DNA of 55,244 bases from Macromonas bipunctata (GTDB lineage Bacteria; Pseudomonadota; Gammaproteobacteria; Burkholderiales; Burkholderiaceae_C): the NCBI RefSeq assembly GCF_002837135.1, contig NZ_NWBQ01000022.1:385-55628 (forward strand), read 5' to 3'. The first letter of the stretch is position 1, and the number at the start of each line of letters is the position of its first letter. Positions 8,418 through 18,078 of this stretch are shown one piece after another. The position numbers and the translations under genes are program-made. A model generated the notes under the pieces. The model saw only the letters and a list, made by a program, of their open reading frames with translations, searched no databases and was not told the origin of the DNA.

Positions 8418-9786
8418 ATGGTCGCACTGGAGCGTGCTGGCGCTGTGTCTGGGGGGTGCCGTGGCACTGCCCGTGGGCGCACAGGGCCTGCGCATGGGCA
8501 ACACCGCTACCACGCCCAAGGCGGCGGCGCGCGTGCCCACCCCCGCCCCCGCCCTGGTGGTGGCCGAGGCCGACCACATCGTGGCGGTGGTCAACTCCGA
8601 ACCCATCACCCGGCACGACGTGCGCGCCCGCCTGGCGCGCCTGCAACCGCCCGAGGGCACGGCCCTGCCGCCCCGGGCGCAACTGGAGCGCCAGGTGCTC
8701 GATCGCCTGGTGCTCGAGCGCATCCAGCTGCAGCAGGCCAAGGAACAGGGCCTCAAGGTGGACGATGCCGCGCTGGCCGACGCCGAAGCCGCCGTGGCGC
8801 GCCAGAACCGCCTGACGGTGGACGCCTTGCGCGAGCGCGTGCAGGCCATCGGCCTGACGCTGCAAGGCTTCCAGGCCGACTTGCGACGCGACTTGCTGCT
8901 GCAGCGCCTGCGCGAGCGCGAGGTGGACAGCCGCGTGCGCGTGAGCGAGGCCGACATCGACGCCTACTTGGCCGAGCGCCAGCGCGCGGCTGGCCTGGCC
9001 CAGACCGAGTTGCACCTGGCCCAGGTGCTGGTGCAGGTGCCCGAAGGCGCCAGCGCCGACACCATGGCCGCCCTGCAGGCGCGGGCCGAACACGTGCGCC
9101 AGCGCGCGCAAGACGGTGCCGACTTTGCCGCTCTGGCCAAGGAGTTCTCCGAAGCGCCCGAGCGCGACAACGGCGGCCAGCTGGGCCTGCGCAGTGCCGA
9201 GCGTTACCCGACGCTGTTTGTCGAGGCCACGCGCCAGCTCAAGGCGGGCGACGTGAGCGCCGTGGTGCGCAGTGGCGCCGGTTTCCACGTCCTCAAGGTG
9301 CTGGAAAAACGCGCCACCGGCCTGCCCGAAGCCCAGTACACCCAGACCCGTGCGCGCCACATCCTGCTGCGCCCCAACGCGCAACTGAGCGAAGCCGCCG
9401 CTATCGCGCGCCTGAACGGCTGGCGCGAGCAAATCCTCAGCGGCAAGACCACCTTTGAGACCCTGGCGCGCCAGCACAGCCAGGACGGCTCTGCGGCACA
9501 AGGGGGCGACTTGGGCTGGGCCAGCCCCGGTCAGTTTGTGCCCGAGTTCGAGCAGGTGATGGACGAGCTGGCCCCCGGCCAGGTGTCGATGCCGCTGGTG
9601 TCGCGCTTTGGCGTCCACCTGATCCAGCTGCAGCAGCGCCGCCAGGCCGAGCTCACCCCGGCGCAGCAGCGCGACTGGGTGCGCAACCTGTTGCGCGAAC
9701 AAAAAACCGAAACCGCCTACGCCAACTGGCTGCGCGACCTGCGCGCCCAAGCGTATGTGGAATACCGCGAAGCACCCCAACCTTGA
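8410..9786 (+). CDS. surA: Periplasmic peptidyl-prolyl isomerase/chaperone SurA
   Basis: Outer-membrane protein chaperone with parvulin domains; LptD is a known client. 458 residues: signal peptide ending near GAQG, N-terminal chaperone domain ([15 protein letters not shown] onward), two PpiC rotamase domains (the second around ARHILLRPN and [17 protein letters not shown]), and a C-terminal helix. ATG 8410 lies inside the end of lptD (8-bp overlap), and rsmA begins on the stop codon, so lptD-surA-rsmA is one tightly coupled operon. The arrangement matches that in other Proteobacteria except that pdxA is not between surA and rsmA. Confidence 0.95.
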   Translation: MNKWSHWSVLALCLGGAVALPVGAQGLRMGNTATTPKAAARVPTPAPALVVAEADHIVAVVNSEPITRHDVRARLARLQPPEGTALPPRAQLERQVLDRLVLERIQLQQAKEQGLKVDDAALADAEAAVARQNRLTVDALRERVQAIGLTLQGFQADLRRDLLLQRLREREVDSRVRVSEADIDAYLAERQRAAGLAQTELHLAQVLVQVPEGASADTMAALQARAEHVRQRAQDGADFAALAKEFSEAPERDNGGQLGLRSAERYPTLFVEATRQLKAGDVSAVVRSGAGFHVLKVLEKRATGLPEAQYTQTRARHILLRPNAQLSEAAAIARLNGWREQILSGKTTFETLARQHSQDGSAAQGGDLGWASPGQFVPEFEQVMDELAPGQVSMPLVSRFGVHLIQLQQRRQAELTPAQQRDWVRNLLREQKTETAYANWLRDLRAQAYVEYREAPQP

Positions 9787-10559
9787 AACCTTCAGCTCCC
9801 CACCAGGCGCGCAAGCGTTTTGGACAACATTTTTTGTCGGACCGCGGCATCATCGAGGCCATTGTGCAGGCGATTGCGCCGCAGCCGGGCCAGTTTGTGG
9901 TCGAGATTGGCCCTGGTCTGGCGGCATTGACGCAGCCGCTGGTGGAGCGGTTGGGCCAGCTGACGGTGATTGAACTCGACCGCGACCTGGCGTTGCGCTT
10001 GCGCCTGCACCCGCAGTTGCAGGTGATTGAATCCGACGTGCTGCGGGTCGATTTCCGCGCGCTGGCCGCCAGCCGCCCCGAGCCCATGCGCGTGGTGGGC
10101 AATCTGCCCTACAACATCTCCACGCCCATCCTGTTCCACCTGCTGGATGTGGCCGATGTGGTGCAAGACCAGCACTTCATGCTGCAAAAAGAGGTGATCG
10201 ACCGGATGGTGGCACAGCCCTGCACCGCCGACTACAGCCGCCTGAGCGTGATGCTGCAATGGCGCTACGCGATGGAAGACGTGCTGTTTGTGCCGCCCGG
10301 CAGTTTTGAGCCACCGCCCCGGGTGGACAGCGCGGTGGTGCGCATGGTGCCACTGGCGCAGCCGCCGCAGGTCGATGCGGGGCTGCTGGAGGAGCTGGTG
10401 AAGGTGGCGTTTTCGCAGCGGCGCAAGCTGTTGCGGCACAGCCTGGGCCGCTGGCTGGAGCAGCGCGGCTTTGCCGGGTCGTTCGACCTACAGCGCCGCG
10501 CCGAGGAAGTGCCCGTGGCCGAGTACGTGGCTTTGGCTCAGGCCGCGGCGGTCCAGTAG
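9783..10559 (+). CDS. rsmA: 16S rRNA m6(2)A1518/A1519 dimethyltransferase RsmA (KsgA)
   Basis: SAM-dependent enzyme that dimethylates two adjacent adenines in helix 45 of 16S rRNA late in 30S assembly. 258 residues. FGQHFL is near residue 13, SAM motif I EIGPG is at 41-45, and the catalytic NLPYN is at 107-111, followed by the helical C-terminal domain. Start TTG 9783 overlaps the surA TGA by four bases (TTGA), giving the standard family N-terminus; no ATG is available nearby. The 3' end overlaps the convergent barstar-like gene by 22 bp. Confidence 0.95.
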   Translation: MKPSAPHQARKRFGQHFLSDRGIIEAIVQAIAPQPGQFVVEIGPGLAALTQPLVERLGQLTVIELDRDLALRLRLHPQLQVIESDVLRVDFRALAASRPEPMRVVGNLPYNISTPILFHLLDVADVVQDQHFMLQKEVIDRMVAQPCTADYSRLSVMLQWRYAMEDVLFVPPGSFEPPPRVDSAVVRMVPLAQPPQVDAGLLEELVKVAFSQRRKLLRHSLGRWLEQRGFAGSFDLQRRAEEVPVAEYVALAQAAAVQ

Positions 10560-11077
10560 CCGGCGTTGAAGGGGCTGCTCATGCGCAGCGCCATCGGGCT
10601 GACATCGACCAGCTTGTCGGTCAGCAGCGGCTCGTCGCTGTGGGCGCTCAGATCCTCGGCCTTGGCGGCGCGCGCCACCGAGAACGAGTAGAAGCAGCGG
10701 AACGGCACCTTGCGGTCGTTCCAGTATTCGGCGATGTCGCGGAAGATGTCGAGCAGTTGCTCGCGCGCTTCCTTGTCGAACTTGGGGCTGGTCGGGATGT
10801 GTTCCAGCACCGCCACAAAGCCGGTTTGCGCGCCGGACTTGTGGATCAGGTCGGTCATGCACTCGTAGAGCGCATCAAAGTTTTTGCCAAAGCTGGCGGG
10901 CAGGGTGTATTGGCCGGCAATCAGGTCGAGCACGTCCTGCTTGTTTTGCGCGTTGGCCAGGTTGGCGTACAGAAAGTGGTGGCCCAGCTCTTCGGCGGCG
11001 GCCTGCAGGTTTTGGACGGTGTGAGCGCGTATCGATTGAACGATGTTGGTGCGAACGGTACGAAGCGGTGTGTCCAT
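10538..11077 (-). CDS. Barstar-family protein
   Basis: 179 residues. A barstar-like alpha/beta domain (family members bind and inhibit barnase-type RNases) can be seen in the middle: [21 protein letters not shown] resembles the barstar helix-2 region with its conserved Asn-Asp-Ala pattern. The ending [12 protein letters not shown] recurs in betaproteobacterial members. It is about twice the length of Bacillus barstar. ATG 11077 is used; the longer reading upstream runs through non-coding sequence. No barnase-like ribonuclease gene is adjacent, so inhibitor function is inferred from fold only. It sits downstream of maeB but behind two terminator-like hairpins. Confidence 0.78.
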   Translation of the reverse strand: MDTPLRTVRTNIVQSIRAHTVQNLQAAAEELGHHFLYANLANAQNKQDVLDLIAGQYTLPASFGKNFDALYECMTDLIHKSGAQTGFVAVLEHIPTSPKFDKEAREQLLDIFRDIAEYWNDRKVPFRCFYSFSVARAAKAEDLSAHSDEPLLTDKLVDVSPMALRMSSPFNAGYWTAAA

Positions 11078-11205
11078 CTCCGTTTGTCTTTCTTGTGTCA
11101 AAGTTGAAAATCCCGAACGGCCCAGGGCAGGGCGGCACAATGTGCGGACTGGCAGCCGCGCTGCAGGTGTGGATGCGCGGCTGGCCTGGCCCCCACAAAA
11201 CAAAC

Positions 11206-11238
11206 GGGTAAACCCTGGCAGTGAGCCCGGGTTTACCC
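11206..11238 (-). terminator. Second terminator-like inverted repeat downstream of maeB
   Basis: GGGTAAACCC and GGGTTTACCC form a perfect 10-bp stem around a 13-base loop. On the minus strand the hairpin is followed by GTTTGTTTTG, a T-rich tail. It lies in the 256-bp gap between maeB and the barstar-like gene and would block read-through. An operator for the barstar gene is an alternative because each arm is itself nearly palindromic. Confidence 0.5.
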
Positions 11239-11283
11239 TGAAAACAAGGGCGCAAGTGTGCCCTAAGCGGTGTTGAAAAGCAA

Positions 11284-11304
11284 GGGGCCACCGTCGGTGG
11301 CCCC
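11284..11304 (-). terminator. Rho-independent terminator of maeB
   Basis: GGGGCCACC-GAC-GGTGGCCCC on the minus strand is a perfect 9-bp stem with a 3-base loop. It starts about 30 bp after the maeB stop codon and is followed by TTGCTTTTC. Confidence 0.75.
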
Positions 11305-11333
11305 TGGGCAGGCGCGGGTGCCGCCGGGTGGCG

Positions 11334-13658
11334 TTACGCCGGGGTGGCCGCCGCCGAGGCGCGCGGCCCGGCGTTGGCCTCGCTCACGGTGAGCGCGGTC
11401 ATGTTGACGATGCGGCGCACGGTGGCGCTGGCGGTCAGGATGTGGGCCGGCTTGGCCACGCCCAGCAGCATGGGGCCGATGGCAATGCCGCCGCCCGCAG
11501 CGGTCTTGAGCAGGTTGTAACTGATGTTGGCGGCGTCGATGTTGGGGAACACCAGCAGGTTGGCATCACCCGTCAGCGCGCTGTTGGGCATGAGGCGCGC
11601 GCGCGAGCTGGCGTCGAGCGCCACGTCGCCGTGCATCTCGCCATCGACTTCCAACCACGGCGCACGTTCGCGCAAGATGGCCAGGGTTTGGCGCATCTTG
11701 ACGGCAGAAGGTTGGTCGGACGAGCCGAAGCTGGAGTGCGACAGCAGCGCCGCCTTGGGCGTGATGCCAAAGCGCAGCATCTTGCGCGCGGCCATCTTGG
11801 TGATCTCGGCCAGTTGCTCGGCGCTGGGGTCGTAGTTGATGTGGGTATCGACCATGAAGATCTGGCGGCCCGGCAGCATCAGCGCGTTCATGGCGGCATA
11901 GCAGTGGGCTTCCTCGCGCAAGCCGATCACCTGGTCGATGTACTGCAGGTGCATGGTGTGGTTGCCCCAGGTGCCGCAGATCAGGCCATCGACCTCGCCC
12001 TTGTGCAGCAGCATGGCGCCAATGAGCGAGAGGCGGCGGCGCATCTCGATCTTGGCCAGCTGCTCGGTCACACCCCGGCGCTCCATGATGCGGTGGTAGG
12101 TTTGCCAGAAGTCGCGGTAGCGGTGGTCGTTTTCGACGTTGACCACGTCGTAGTCCAAGCCTTCGGCCAGGCGCAGGCCGAACTTTTCGATACGTTGCGC
12201 GATGATGGCCGGACGGCCAATCAGCACCGGGCGGGCCAGACCTTCATCGACCACCACCTGGCAGGCGCGCAGCACGCGCTCTTCCTCGCCCTCGGCGTAG
12301 GCGATGCGCTTGTGCAGCGCCTTCTTGGCGGCGGCGTACACCGGCTTCATCATGGTGCCGGAGGCAAAGACGAAGCTTTGCAGCCTCTCGCGGTAGGCGG
12401 CCATGTCGGCCACCGGGCGCAGCGCCACACCCGAGTCGGCCGCCGCTTGCGCCACCGCCGGCGCAATCTTCATCATCAGGCGCGGGTCGAACGGCTTGGG
12501 GATCAGGTATTCGGGGCCAAAGGCCAGCGTCTGGCCGGTGTAGGCGGCGGCCACCACTTCGCTCTGCTCGGCCTGGGCCAGCTCGGCAATGGCGTGGACA
12601 GCGGCGATCTCCATCTCGTCGGTGATGGAGGCCGCACCCGCGTCCAGCGCCCCCCGGAAGATGTACGGAAAGCACAGGACGTTGTTGACCTGGTTGGGGT
12701 AGTCGGTGCGGCCGGTGGCCATGATGGCGTCGTCGCGCACCGACTTGACCTCTTCGGGCGTGATCTCGGGCGTGGGGTTGGCCAGCGCGAAGATCAGCGG
12801 GTTGGCGGCCATGCTGGCCACCATGTCGGGCTTGAGCACGCCGCCGGCCGACAGACCGAGAAAGATGTCGGCCCCGGCGATGACTTCGCGCAGGGTGCGG
12901 GCGTCGGTGGGCTGCGCGTACTGCGCCTTGTCGGCGTCCATCAGTTCGGTGCGGCCCTGGTACACCACGCCGACCAGGTCGGTCACGAAGATGTTCTCGC
13001 GTGGCAGGCCGAGTTTGACCAGCAGGCCCAGGCAGGCCAGCGCCGCCGCACCCGCGCCGGAGGTGACGAGCTTGACGTTCTTGATGTCCTTGCCGATCAC
13101 CTTGAGGCCGTTGAGCAGCGCCGCGCCCACCACGATGGCGGTGCCGTGCTGGTCGTCGTGGAAGACCGGGATCTTCATGCGTTCCTTGAGCTTCTTCTCG
13201 ATGTAGAAGCACTCGGGCGCCTTGATGTCTTCGAGGTTGATGCCGCCAAAGGTGGGTTCCATGCTGGCGATGATCTCGATCAGCTTGTCGGGGTCTTTTT
13301 CGTTGATTTCGATGTCAAAGACGTCGATGCCGGCGAATTTTTTGAACAGTACGCCCTTGCCTTCCATCACCGGCTTGGAGGCCAGCGGGCCAATGTCGCC
13401 CAGACCCAGCACGGCGGTGCCGTTGGTGATGACGGCCACCAGGTTGCCCCGGCTGGTGTACTTGAAGGCGGCGTTGGGGTCCTTGACGATTTCCTCGCAC
13501 GGCGCAGCCACGCCCGGCGAGTAGGCCAGCGCCAGGTCGCGCTGGTTGGTGAGCTGCTTGGTGGCGGCAATGGCCACTTTGCCGGGGGTGGGGAATTCGT
13601 GGTATTCGAGCGCGGCGCGGTGGAGTTCGGCGCGTTTGTCTTGCTGCTGTGGTGTCAT
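11334..13658 (-). CDS. maeB: NADP-dependent malic enzyme with C-terminal phosphotransacetylase-like domain
   Basis: Oxidatively decarboxylates malate to pyruvate plus CO2, giving NADPH. 774 residues, the normal length for the MaeB-type fusion. The N-terminal malic domain contains the [12 protein letters not shown] motif, the VLGLGDIGP dinucleotide-type motif and the [12 protein letters not shown] segment; the NAD-binding domain follows with [15 protein letters not shown]. From about residue 430 a PTA/PTB-like domain ([18 protein letters not shown] onward) runs to the end; in related enzymes this part is regulatory, responding to acetyl-CoA, rather than catalytic. ATG 13658. Monocistronic with its own terminators; divergent from the bestrophin gene. 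Confidence 0.95.
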   Translation of the reverse strand: MTPQQQDKRAELHRAALEYHEFPTPGKVAIAATKQLTNQRDLALAYSPGVAAPCEEIVKDPNAAFKYTSRGNLVAVITNGTAVLGLGDIGPLASKPVMEGKGVLFKKFAGIDVFDIEINEKDPDKLIEIIASMEPTFGGINLEDIKAPECFYIEKKLKERMKIPVFHDDQHGTAIVVGAALLNGLKVIGKDIKNVKLVTSGAGAAALACLGLLVKLGLPRENIFVTDLVGVVYQGRTELMDADKAQYAQPTDARTLREVIAGADIFLGLSAGGVLKPDMVASMAANPLIFALANPTPEITPEEVKSVRDDAIMATGRTDYPNQVNNVLCFPYIFRGALDAGAASITDEMEIAAVHAIAELAQAEQSEVVAAAYTGQTLAFGPEYLIPKPFDPRLMMKIAPAVAQAAADSGVALRPVADMAAYRERLQSFVFASGTMMKPVYAAAKKALHKRIAYAEGEEERVLRACQVVVDEGLARPVLIGRPAIIAQRIEKFGLRLAEGLDYDVVNVENDHRYRDFWQTYHRIMERRGVTEQLAKIEMRRRLSLIGAMLLHKGEVDGLICGTWGNHTMHLQYIDQVIGLREEAHCYAAMNALMLPGRQIFMVDTHINYDPSAEQLAEITKMAARKMLRFGITPKAALLSHSSFGSSDQPSAVKMRQTLAILRERAPWLEVDGEMHGDVALDASSRARLMPNSALTGDANLLVFPNIDAANISYNLLKTAAGGGIAIGPMLLGVAKPAHILTASATVRRIVNMTALTVSEANAGPRASAAATPA

Positions 13659-13799
13659 GCCGGTGTGTGGGTACGTAAACCAGAAGGGGCGCGTGGCCTG
13701 CGGGTGGCGGCCAGCATCTGCCGGTACAGTGTAAAGCCATTCCGTGCCACGCCCTGGCCCACTGGGTCCGCGCTGCGCCGGTGCTAGACTGTGGCGGCC

Positions 13800-14726
13800 A
13801 TGATTCTTCGCGACCGACCCTCCGGCTTCAAGTTGTTTTTGCTCTGGCGCGGCTCCATGTTGCCGCGCATCTTGCCGGTGCTGGTGTTCAACGTGGTGCT
13901 GGCGGTGCTGGTCACCCTCACGCACGGCGAATGGTTCCACTTCAAGGTCACGATGACGGCGATCCCGTTCACGCTGATGGGTTTGCCGCTGGCGATTTTT
14001 CTCGGCTTTCGCAACACAGCGGCCTACGACCGTTACTGGGAAGCACGCAAGCTTTGGGGCGAGTTGGTGCTGCGCAGCCGCAACCTGTCGCGCCAATGTC
14101 TGCATTTGATTGAGCCACCCCCACCGGATTTGCCCGACCTGCGCCGCCGCATGGTGTTGCGTGCGGTGGCGTTTTGCCATGCGTTGCGCGTGCAGTTGCG
14201 CCGCAGCAGCGATACGCGCGCCATTGAGGCCATGCTCAGCGCCGAGGAATGGCAGGCGGTGCAGGCCAGCGGCAACCGCCCCGCTGCGCTGATGCTGCAC
14301 ATGGGGGCCGATTTGGCCACGTGCCGCCACCAAGGGCAGATCGACGGCCCGCTGCTGGCGCAGATCGACGACACCTTGTCCGCCATGACGGGCGCGGCGG
14401 CCTCGTGCGAGCGCATCAGCGGCACGCCAATTCCGTTTCCGTACACGCTGCTGTTGCACCGCACCGCCTACATCTACTGTTTGTTGCTGCCGTTTGGCCT
14501 GGTGGACATTGTGGGCGTGATGACGCCGCTGGTGGTGGGCGTGATTGCCTACACCTTCTTTGCGCTGGACGCGCTGGGCGACGAGATCGAGGAGCCGTTT
14601 GGCGCGCTGCCGCACCATTTGCCGCTGGACGCGATGTGCCGCGCGATCGAGATCAACCTGCTCGAAGCCCTGGGCGAGACCGAGCTGCCACCGCCGCTGA
14701 AGCCGGTGGACTACTGTCTGCTTTGA
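13800..14726 (+). CDS. Bestrophin-like (UPF0187/YneE) membrane channel protein
   Basis: 308 residues with about four hydrophobic segments: two near the N-terminus (PRILPVLVFNVVLAVLV and FTLMGLPLAIFLGF) and two later (YIYCLLLPFGLVDIVGV and LVVGVIAYTFFALDALG). FRNTAAYDRYWEARKLWG and the DEIEEPFG segment are hallmarks of the bacterial bestrophin family. Bacterial homologues form pentameric channels conducting cations or anions depending on the member; ion selectivity here is unknown. ATG 13800 is preferred over GTG 13791. It is divergent from maeB and convergent with the TPM-domain gene, so probably transcribed alone. Confidence 0.88.
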   Translation: MILRDRPSGFKLFLLWRGSMLPRILPVLVFNVVLAVLVTLTHGEWFHFKVTMTAIPFTLMGLPLAIFLGFRNTAAYDRYWEARKLWGELVLRSRNLSRQCLHLIEPPPPDLPDLRRRMVLRAVAFCHALRVQLRRSSDTRAIEAMLSAEEWQAVQASGNRPAALMLHMGADLATCRHQGQIDGPLLAQIDDTLSAMTGAAASCERISGTPIPFPYTLLLHRTAYIYCLLLPFGLVDIVGVMTPLVVGVIAYTFFALDALGDEIEEPFGALPHHLPLDAMCRAIEINLLEALGETELPPPLKPVDYCLL

Positions 14727-14759
14727 GTGACGGCTGCTGGCGGTGTGCGGTGCGCCGCC

Positions 14760-15755
14760 CTACCAGCCGCCCGAGGCGCCGCCGCCGCTGCTGCGGCCCC
14801 CGCCCCCCGAGGAAAACCCGCCCCCAGAACTGCCACTGCCCCCACCGCCACCCCAGCCCCCACCGCCGGGCCAGTCGTCGCGGCCACCCCGGCGCCGCCG
14901 CGTGCCGCTGCGGTAGGTCTTGAAGCGCGCCAGCAGCAGGCCCAGCCCCAGCGTGATGGCCGCCGCCAGCAGCGTGCGCCACACCGATTCGGTAAACTGC
15001 CAGCCCAGCACGCTCACCAGCGGTGTGGCCAGCCACGGCCCCCAGCGGCCCACGCGCTGGCGCAGCACCAGGTTGACGAACAGCGCCAGAAACGCCAGCA
15101 GCACCCAGTCGTCGGGTGCGCTCACGCCACCGCTGGCATCGTTGCCATTAGGGGCGGGTGGGGGCAGGTTCTCGCCGCGCAGCAGGGCCAGGATCTGATC
15201 CACCCCGGCGTCCAGCCCGGCGGCGTAGTCGTTGGTGCGAAAGTGCGGCGTGATGGCCTCGTCGATGATGCGCTTGGCCGCCAGGTCGGGGATGGCGCCT
15301 TCCACCGCCCGCATGGTGGCAATGCGCAGGCGCCGGTCGTCCTTGGCCACCACCAGCAACACGCCGTCGCCCACGTCGGCGCGGCCCACTTTCCAGGCTT
15401 CGGCCACGCGCTGGGTGTAGCTGAAGATGTCCTCGGGCGCGGTGGTGGCAATCAGCAGTACCACCACCTGGCTGCCGCGTTCGCGCTCGAAGGCGGCCAG
15501 CTTGTCTTCCAGTGCCTGGCGTTGCGTGGCGCTCAGGGTGGCGGTGTGGTCCAGCACGCGGGCCGTCAGGGCGGGGATGGGTTGCAGCGGCGTGGTCTGC
15601 GCCCACAGCGCGCCGGGCAGCAGGGTGGCCCAGCCCAGCGCGCAGCACCACAGCCACAGCAGCAGCGGCTGCCGCCAGGGCGGGCGCGCCGTGGCGCTGG
15701 GGCGGCGCATGGCCCCGGCGGCTGGCTGCGTGCGCCTGGCTGGCATGGCCTGCAT
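14760..15755 (-). CDS. TPM-domain membrane protein with glycine-rich tail (YgcG family)
   Basis: 331 residues. A hydrophobic N-terminal segment/signal (LLLWLWCCALGWATLLPG) leads to a periplasmic TPM domain (about residues 60-190; LSATQRQALEDKLAAFERERGSQ, DDRRLRIATMRAVEGAIPD). Two transmembrane helices near 215-280 follow, then a basic patch and a low-complexity Gly/Ser tail. TPM proteins of this layout are usually found next to lemA, as here; they are implicated in envelope or photosystem repair in other taxa, but no biochemical role can be read from the sequence. The start may be 15755, or the in-frame ATGs at 15746 or 15710. It starts two bases after the lemA stop codon. Confidence 0.85.
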   Translation of the reverse strand: MQAMPARRTQPAAGAMRRPSATARPPWRQPLLLWLWCCALGWATLLPGALWAQTTPLQPIPALTARVLDHTATLSATQRQALEDKLAAFERERGSQVVVLLIATTAPEDIFSYTQRVAEAWKVGRADVGDGVLLVVAKDDRRLRIATMRAVEGAIPDLAAKRIIDEAITPHFRTNDYAAGLDAGVDQILALLRGENLPPPAPNGNDASGGVSAPDDWVLLAFLALFVNLVLRQRVGRWGPWLATPLVSVLGWQFTESVWRTLLAAAITLGLGLLLARFKTYRSGTRRRRGGRDDWPGGGGWGGGGGSGSSGGGFSSGGGGRSSGGGASGGW

Positions 15756-15757
15756 GG

Positions 15758-16357
15758 CTATTTGGCCCCGAAGTCCACGCTGGGCGGGGCGCTGATGGCA
15801 GCCTCGTTGGCCACCTGGAACGTGGGCTTGGGCGCGTAGCTGAACACCATCGCGGTCAGGTTGGTCGGGAAGCTGCGCGCCAGCACGTTGTACTGCTGCA
15901 CCGCCTCGATGTAGCGGTTGCGTGCCACGGTGATGCGGTTTTCGGTGCCTTCGAGTTGCACGCGCAAGTCGCTGAAGGCCTGGTTGGCCTTGAGCGTGGG
16001 GTAGCGTTCGGCCACCACCAGCAGGCGGCTCAGGGCGCTGCCCAGCTCGCCCTGCGCGGCCTGGAAGCGTTGCAGCGCCTGCGGGTTTTGCAGCGTCTCG
16101 GGCGTGACCTGGATGGCGGTGGCCTGCGCGCGCGCCTGCACCACGCGGGTCAGGGTGTCTTGCTCGAACTGGGCTTCGCCCTTGACGGTGGCGACCAGGT
16201 TGGGCACCAGGTCGGCGCGGCGCTGGTATTGGTTGAGCACCTCGGCCCAGGCGGAGGCGGTCTGTTCGTCCAGGCGCTGGAAGTCGTTGTAGCCACAGCC
16301 GCTCAGGGCGGCCACCGTGGCAAGGGCAAGGAGCAAGCGGGGCACAAAGGAGGACAT
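15758..16357 (-). CDS. lemA: LemA family protein (predicted lipoprotein)
   Basis: 199 residues. The N-terminus MSSFVPRLLLALATVAALSGCG carries a lipobox (LSGC), so it should be lipidated and membrane anchored, with a mostly helical coiled-coil domain outside. QYQRRADLVPNLVATVKG and RNRYIEAVQQYN are family signatures. It pairs with the TPM-domain gene downstream on the same strand, a very common bacterial pair of undefined function. Upstream lies the two-component operon on the same strand, separated by about 80 bp. Confidence 0.92.
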   Translation of the reverse strand: MSSFVPRLLLALATVAALSGCGYNDFQRLDEQTASAWAEVLNQYQRRADLVPNLVATVKGEAQFEQDTLTRVVQARAQATAIQVTPETLQNPQALQRFQAAQGELGSALSRLLVVAERYPTLKANQAFSDLRVQLEGTENRITVARNRYIEAVQQYNVLARSFPTNLTAMVFSYAPKPTFQVANEAAISAPPSVDFGAK

Positions 16358-16437
16358 GGGTGGCGGGCCTTGGCGGTGGTGGAACGAGAAGGGCTATCGT
16401 AGCGCGATGCCCCTGCGCGTGGCGCGGGCCGTGGCCG

Positions 16438-18078
16438 TCAGCTGAGCTGTTCGGCGCAGACGCTGCTGTTGTGCAGCGGCAGGCGCACCGTCACCTTGAG
16501 CCCGCGCTGGCCGCCCGCACCACCCGCACCGCCTGAACCGCCTGAACCGCCTGAACCGCCCGGGTTGGGGTGGGTGTCGTCCAGCGTCAGGGTGGCGCCG
16601 TGCTGCAGCGCAATCTCCTGCACGATGGCCAGCCCCAGGCCGGAGCCATCGACGTTGGTGCCCAGCGCGCGGTAGAACGGCTCCAGCACCAGCGGGCGTT
16701 CGTGCTCTGGGATGCCGGGGCCGTTGTCCTCCACCTGCAGCTCCTGCACGCCCTGGGCCACGTCCAGCACCACCCGTGCCGTGACGATGCCGCCGGCGGG
16801 CGTGTAGTTGAGCGCGTTGTCCACCAGGTTGCGCACCAGCTCGCTCAGCAGCGTGGGGTTGCCCTCCATGCTGCAGCCGTCGGGCAGGCGGGGCGGGCCT
16901 TCGTAGCCCAGGTCGATGCGCTTGTCCAGCGCACGCGGCACGGCGTCTTCCACCACTTCCATCACCAGCGCGGGCAGGTCGATGGGGCTGGTGGGCAGGG
17001 TGCGGCCCGTGGTCTCGGCGCGCGCCAGCGCCAGCAGCTGGTTGACGGTGTGGGTGGCACGCACGCTGGACTTGGCAATCTGCTGCAGCGAGCGTTGCAC
17101 GTCGTCGGGGTTGGTGGCCTGCTGCGCCATCTCGGCCTGCATGCGCAGGCCCGCCAGTGGCGTCTTGAGCTGGTGCGCGGCGTCGGCCAAAAAGCGTTTT
17201 TGCGTGCCCAGCGACACGGTCAGGCGCTGCAGCAAGTCGTTGATGGAAGCCACCAGTGGCGTGGCCTCCTGCGGGATGCTGTGGTCGTCGATGGGGCTGA
17301 GGTCGTCGGGCTTGCGTGCGCGGATGCGCTGCTCGAGCTCGTGCAGCGGCTTGATGCCGCGCACCAGCGCCAGCCACACCAGTAGCACCGCCAGCGGCAG
17401 CGTGACGAACTGGGGCACCATCACGCCCTTGATGATCTCGGTGGCCAGCTGGGCGCGCTTGCCGCGCGTCTCGCCCACCTGCAGCAGCACCAGCTCGTGG
17501 TAGCCGTTGTGCGGGCGCGCGACCCAGGTGTAGGCCACGCGCACTTTCTCGTTGCGCACCACGTCGTCGCGCAGCTGGATGCGCCCGGCCTGCAGCGGTA
17601 TGGCCTCGGCCGGGATGGTGGGGTCGATGTGGTAGGTGGGGTCGGTCTCTGTGGGCGGCGGCGGGAACTCCGGGTCGCCGCTGACGACCTGGCCGCTGAA
17701 GTTGCGCACTTGGTAGAACACCTGGTCGGTGTCGTCGGCGCGCAGCAGGTCGCGCGCCTGGCTGGTCAGGTTGAACTGGGGCGTGCCGTGCTCGTTGACG
17801 ACGATGAATTGCGTGAGCGCCTGCAGGTTGAACTCCAGCGCGCGGTCAAAGGGCTTGCTGGAGATGCCCTGCGCCACAAACCACGTCAGCGCCAGCGACA
17901 GCGGCCACAGCAGCAGCAGCGGCGTGAGCATCCAGTCCAGGATCTCGCCAAACAGGCTGCGCTGCTCGCGCTGGAACAGCCCGAACGCGCCATTGGCCGC
18001 TGGCCGCTGGCGGGCGCCGCTGGTCTCAGGTCGGGTGGATCTTTTCAAGGCAATACCCCAGCCCGCGCACGGTGGCAA
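16438..18078 (-). CDS. Sensor histidine kinase, TctE-like
   Basis: Up to 546 residues. Two transmembrane helices (about 45-70 and 225-245) bracket a periplasmic 2CSK_N-type sensor region. Then come a HAMP-like stretch, the HisKA motif FLADAAHQLKTPLAG with the phospho-acceptor His, and the ATPase domain with N box LVRNLVDNALNYTP, G1 DNGPGIP and G2 GSGLGLAIV. A run of Gly-Gly-Ser/Ala repeats sits between G2 and the last strand. Overlaps the response-regulator gene by about 53 bp; TTG 18078 and TTG 18048 are both possible starts and no ATG is available. Similarity to TctE suggests carboxylate sensing, but no transporter is adjacent. Confidence 0.88.
   Translation of the reverse strand: MPPCAGWGIALKRSTRPETSGARQRPAANGAFGLFQREQRSLFGEILDWMLTPLLLLWPLSLALTWFVAQGISSKPFDRALEFNLQALTQFIVVNEHGTPQFNLTSQARDLLRADDTDQVFYQVRNFSGQVVSGDPEFPPPPTETDPTYHIDPTIPAEAIPLQAGRIQLRDDVVRNEKVRVAYTWVARPHNGYHELVLLQVGETRGKRAQLATEIIKGVMVPQFVTLPLAVLLVWLALVRGIKPLHELEQRIRARKPDDLSPIDDHSIPQEATPLVASINDLLQRLTVSLGTQKRFLADAAHQLKTPLAGLRMQAEMAQQATNPDDVQRSLQQIAKSSVRATHTVNQLLALARAETTGRTLPTSPIDLPALVMEVVEDAVPRALDKRIDLGYEGPPRLPDGCSMEGNPTLLSELVRNLVDNALNYTPAGGIVTARVVLDVAQGVQELQVEDNGPGIPEHERPLVLEPFYRALGTNVDGSGLGLAIVQEIALQHGATLTLDDTHPNPGGSGGSGGSGGAGGAGGQRGLKVTVRLPLHNSSVCAEQLS

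Noticed and set aside
11328-13787. Open frame of 819 codons on the plus strand
   Set aside because: Antisense to maeB, His/Gln/Gly-rich, no domain; maeB on the other strand is unmistakable.
16529-16557. Short tandem repeats as a CRISPR-like array
   Set aside because: Contiguous 9-bp units in coding frame with no spacers; they encode a Gly-Gly-Ser linker.
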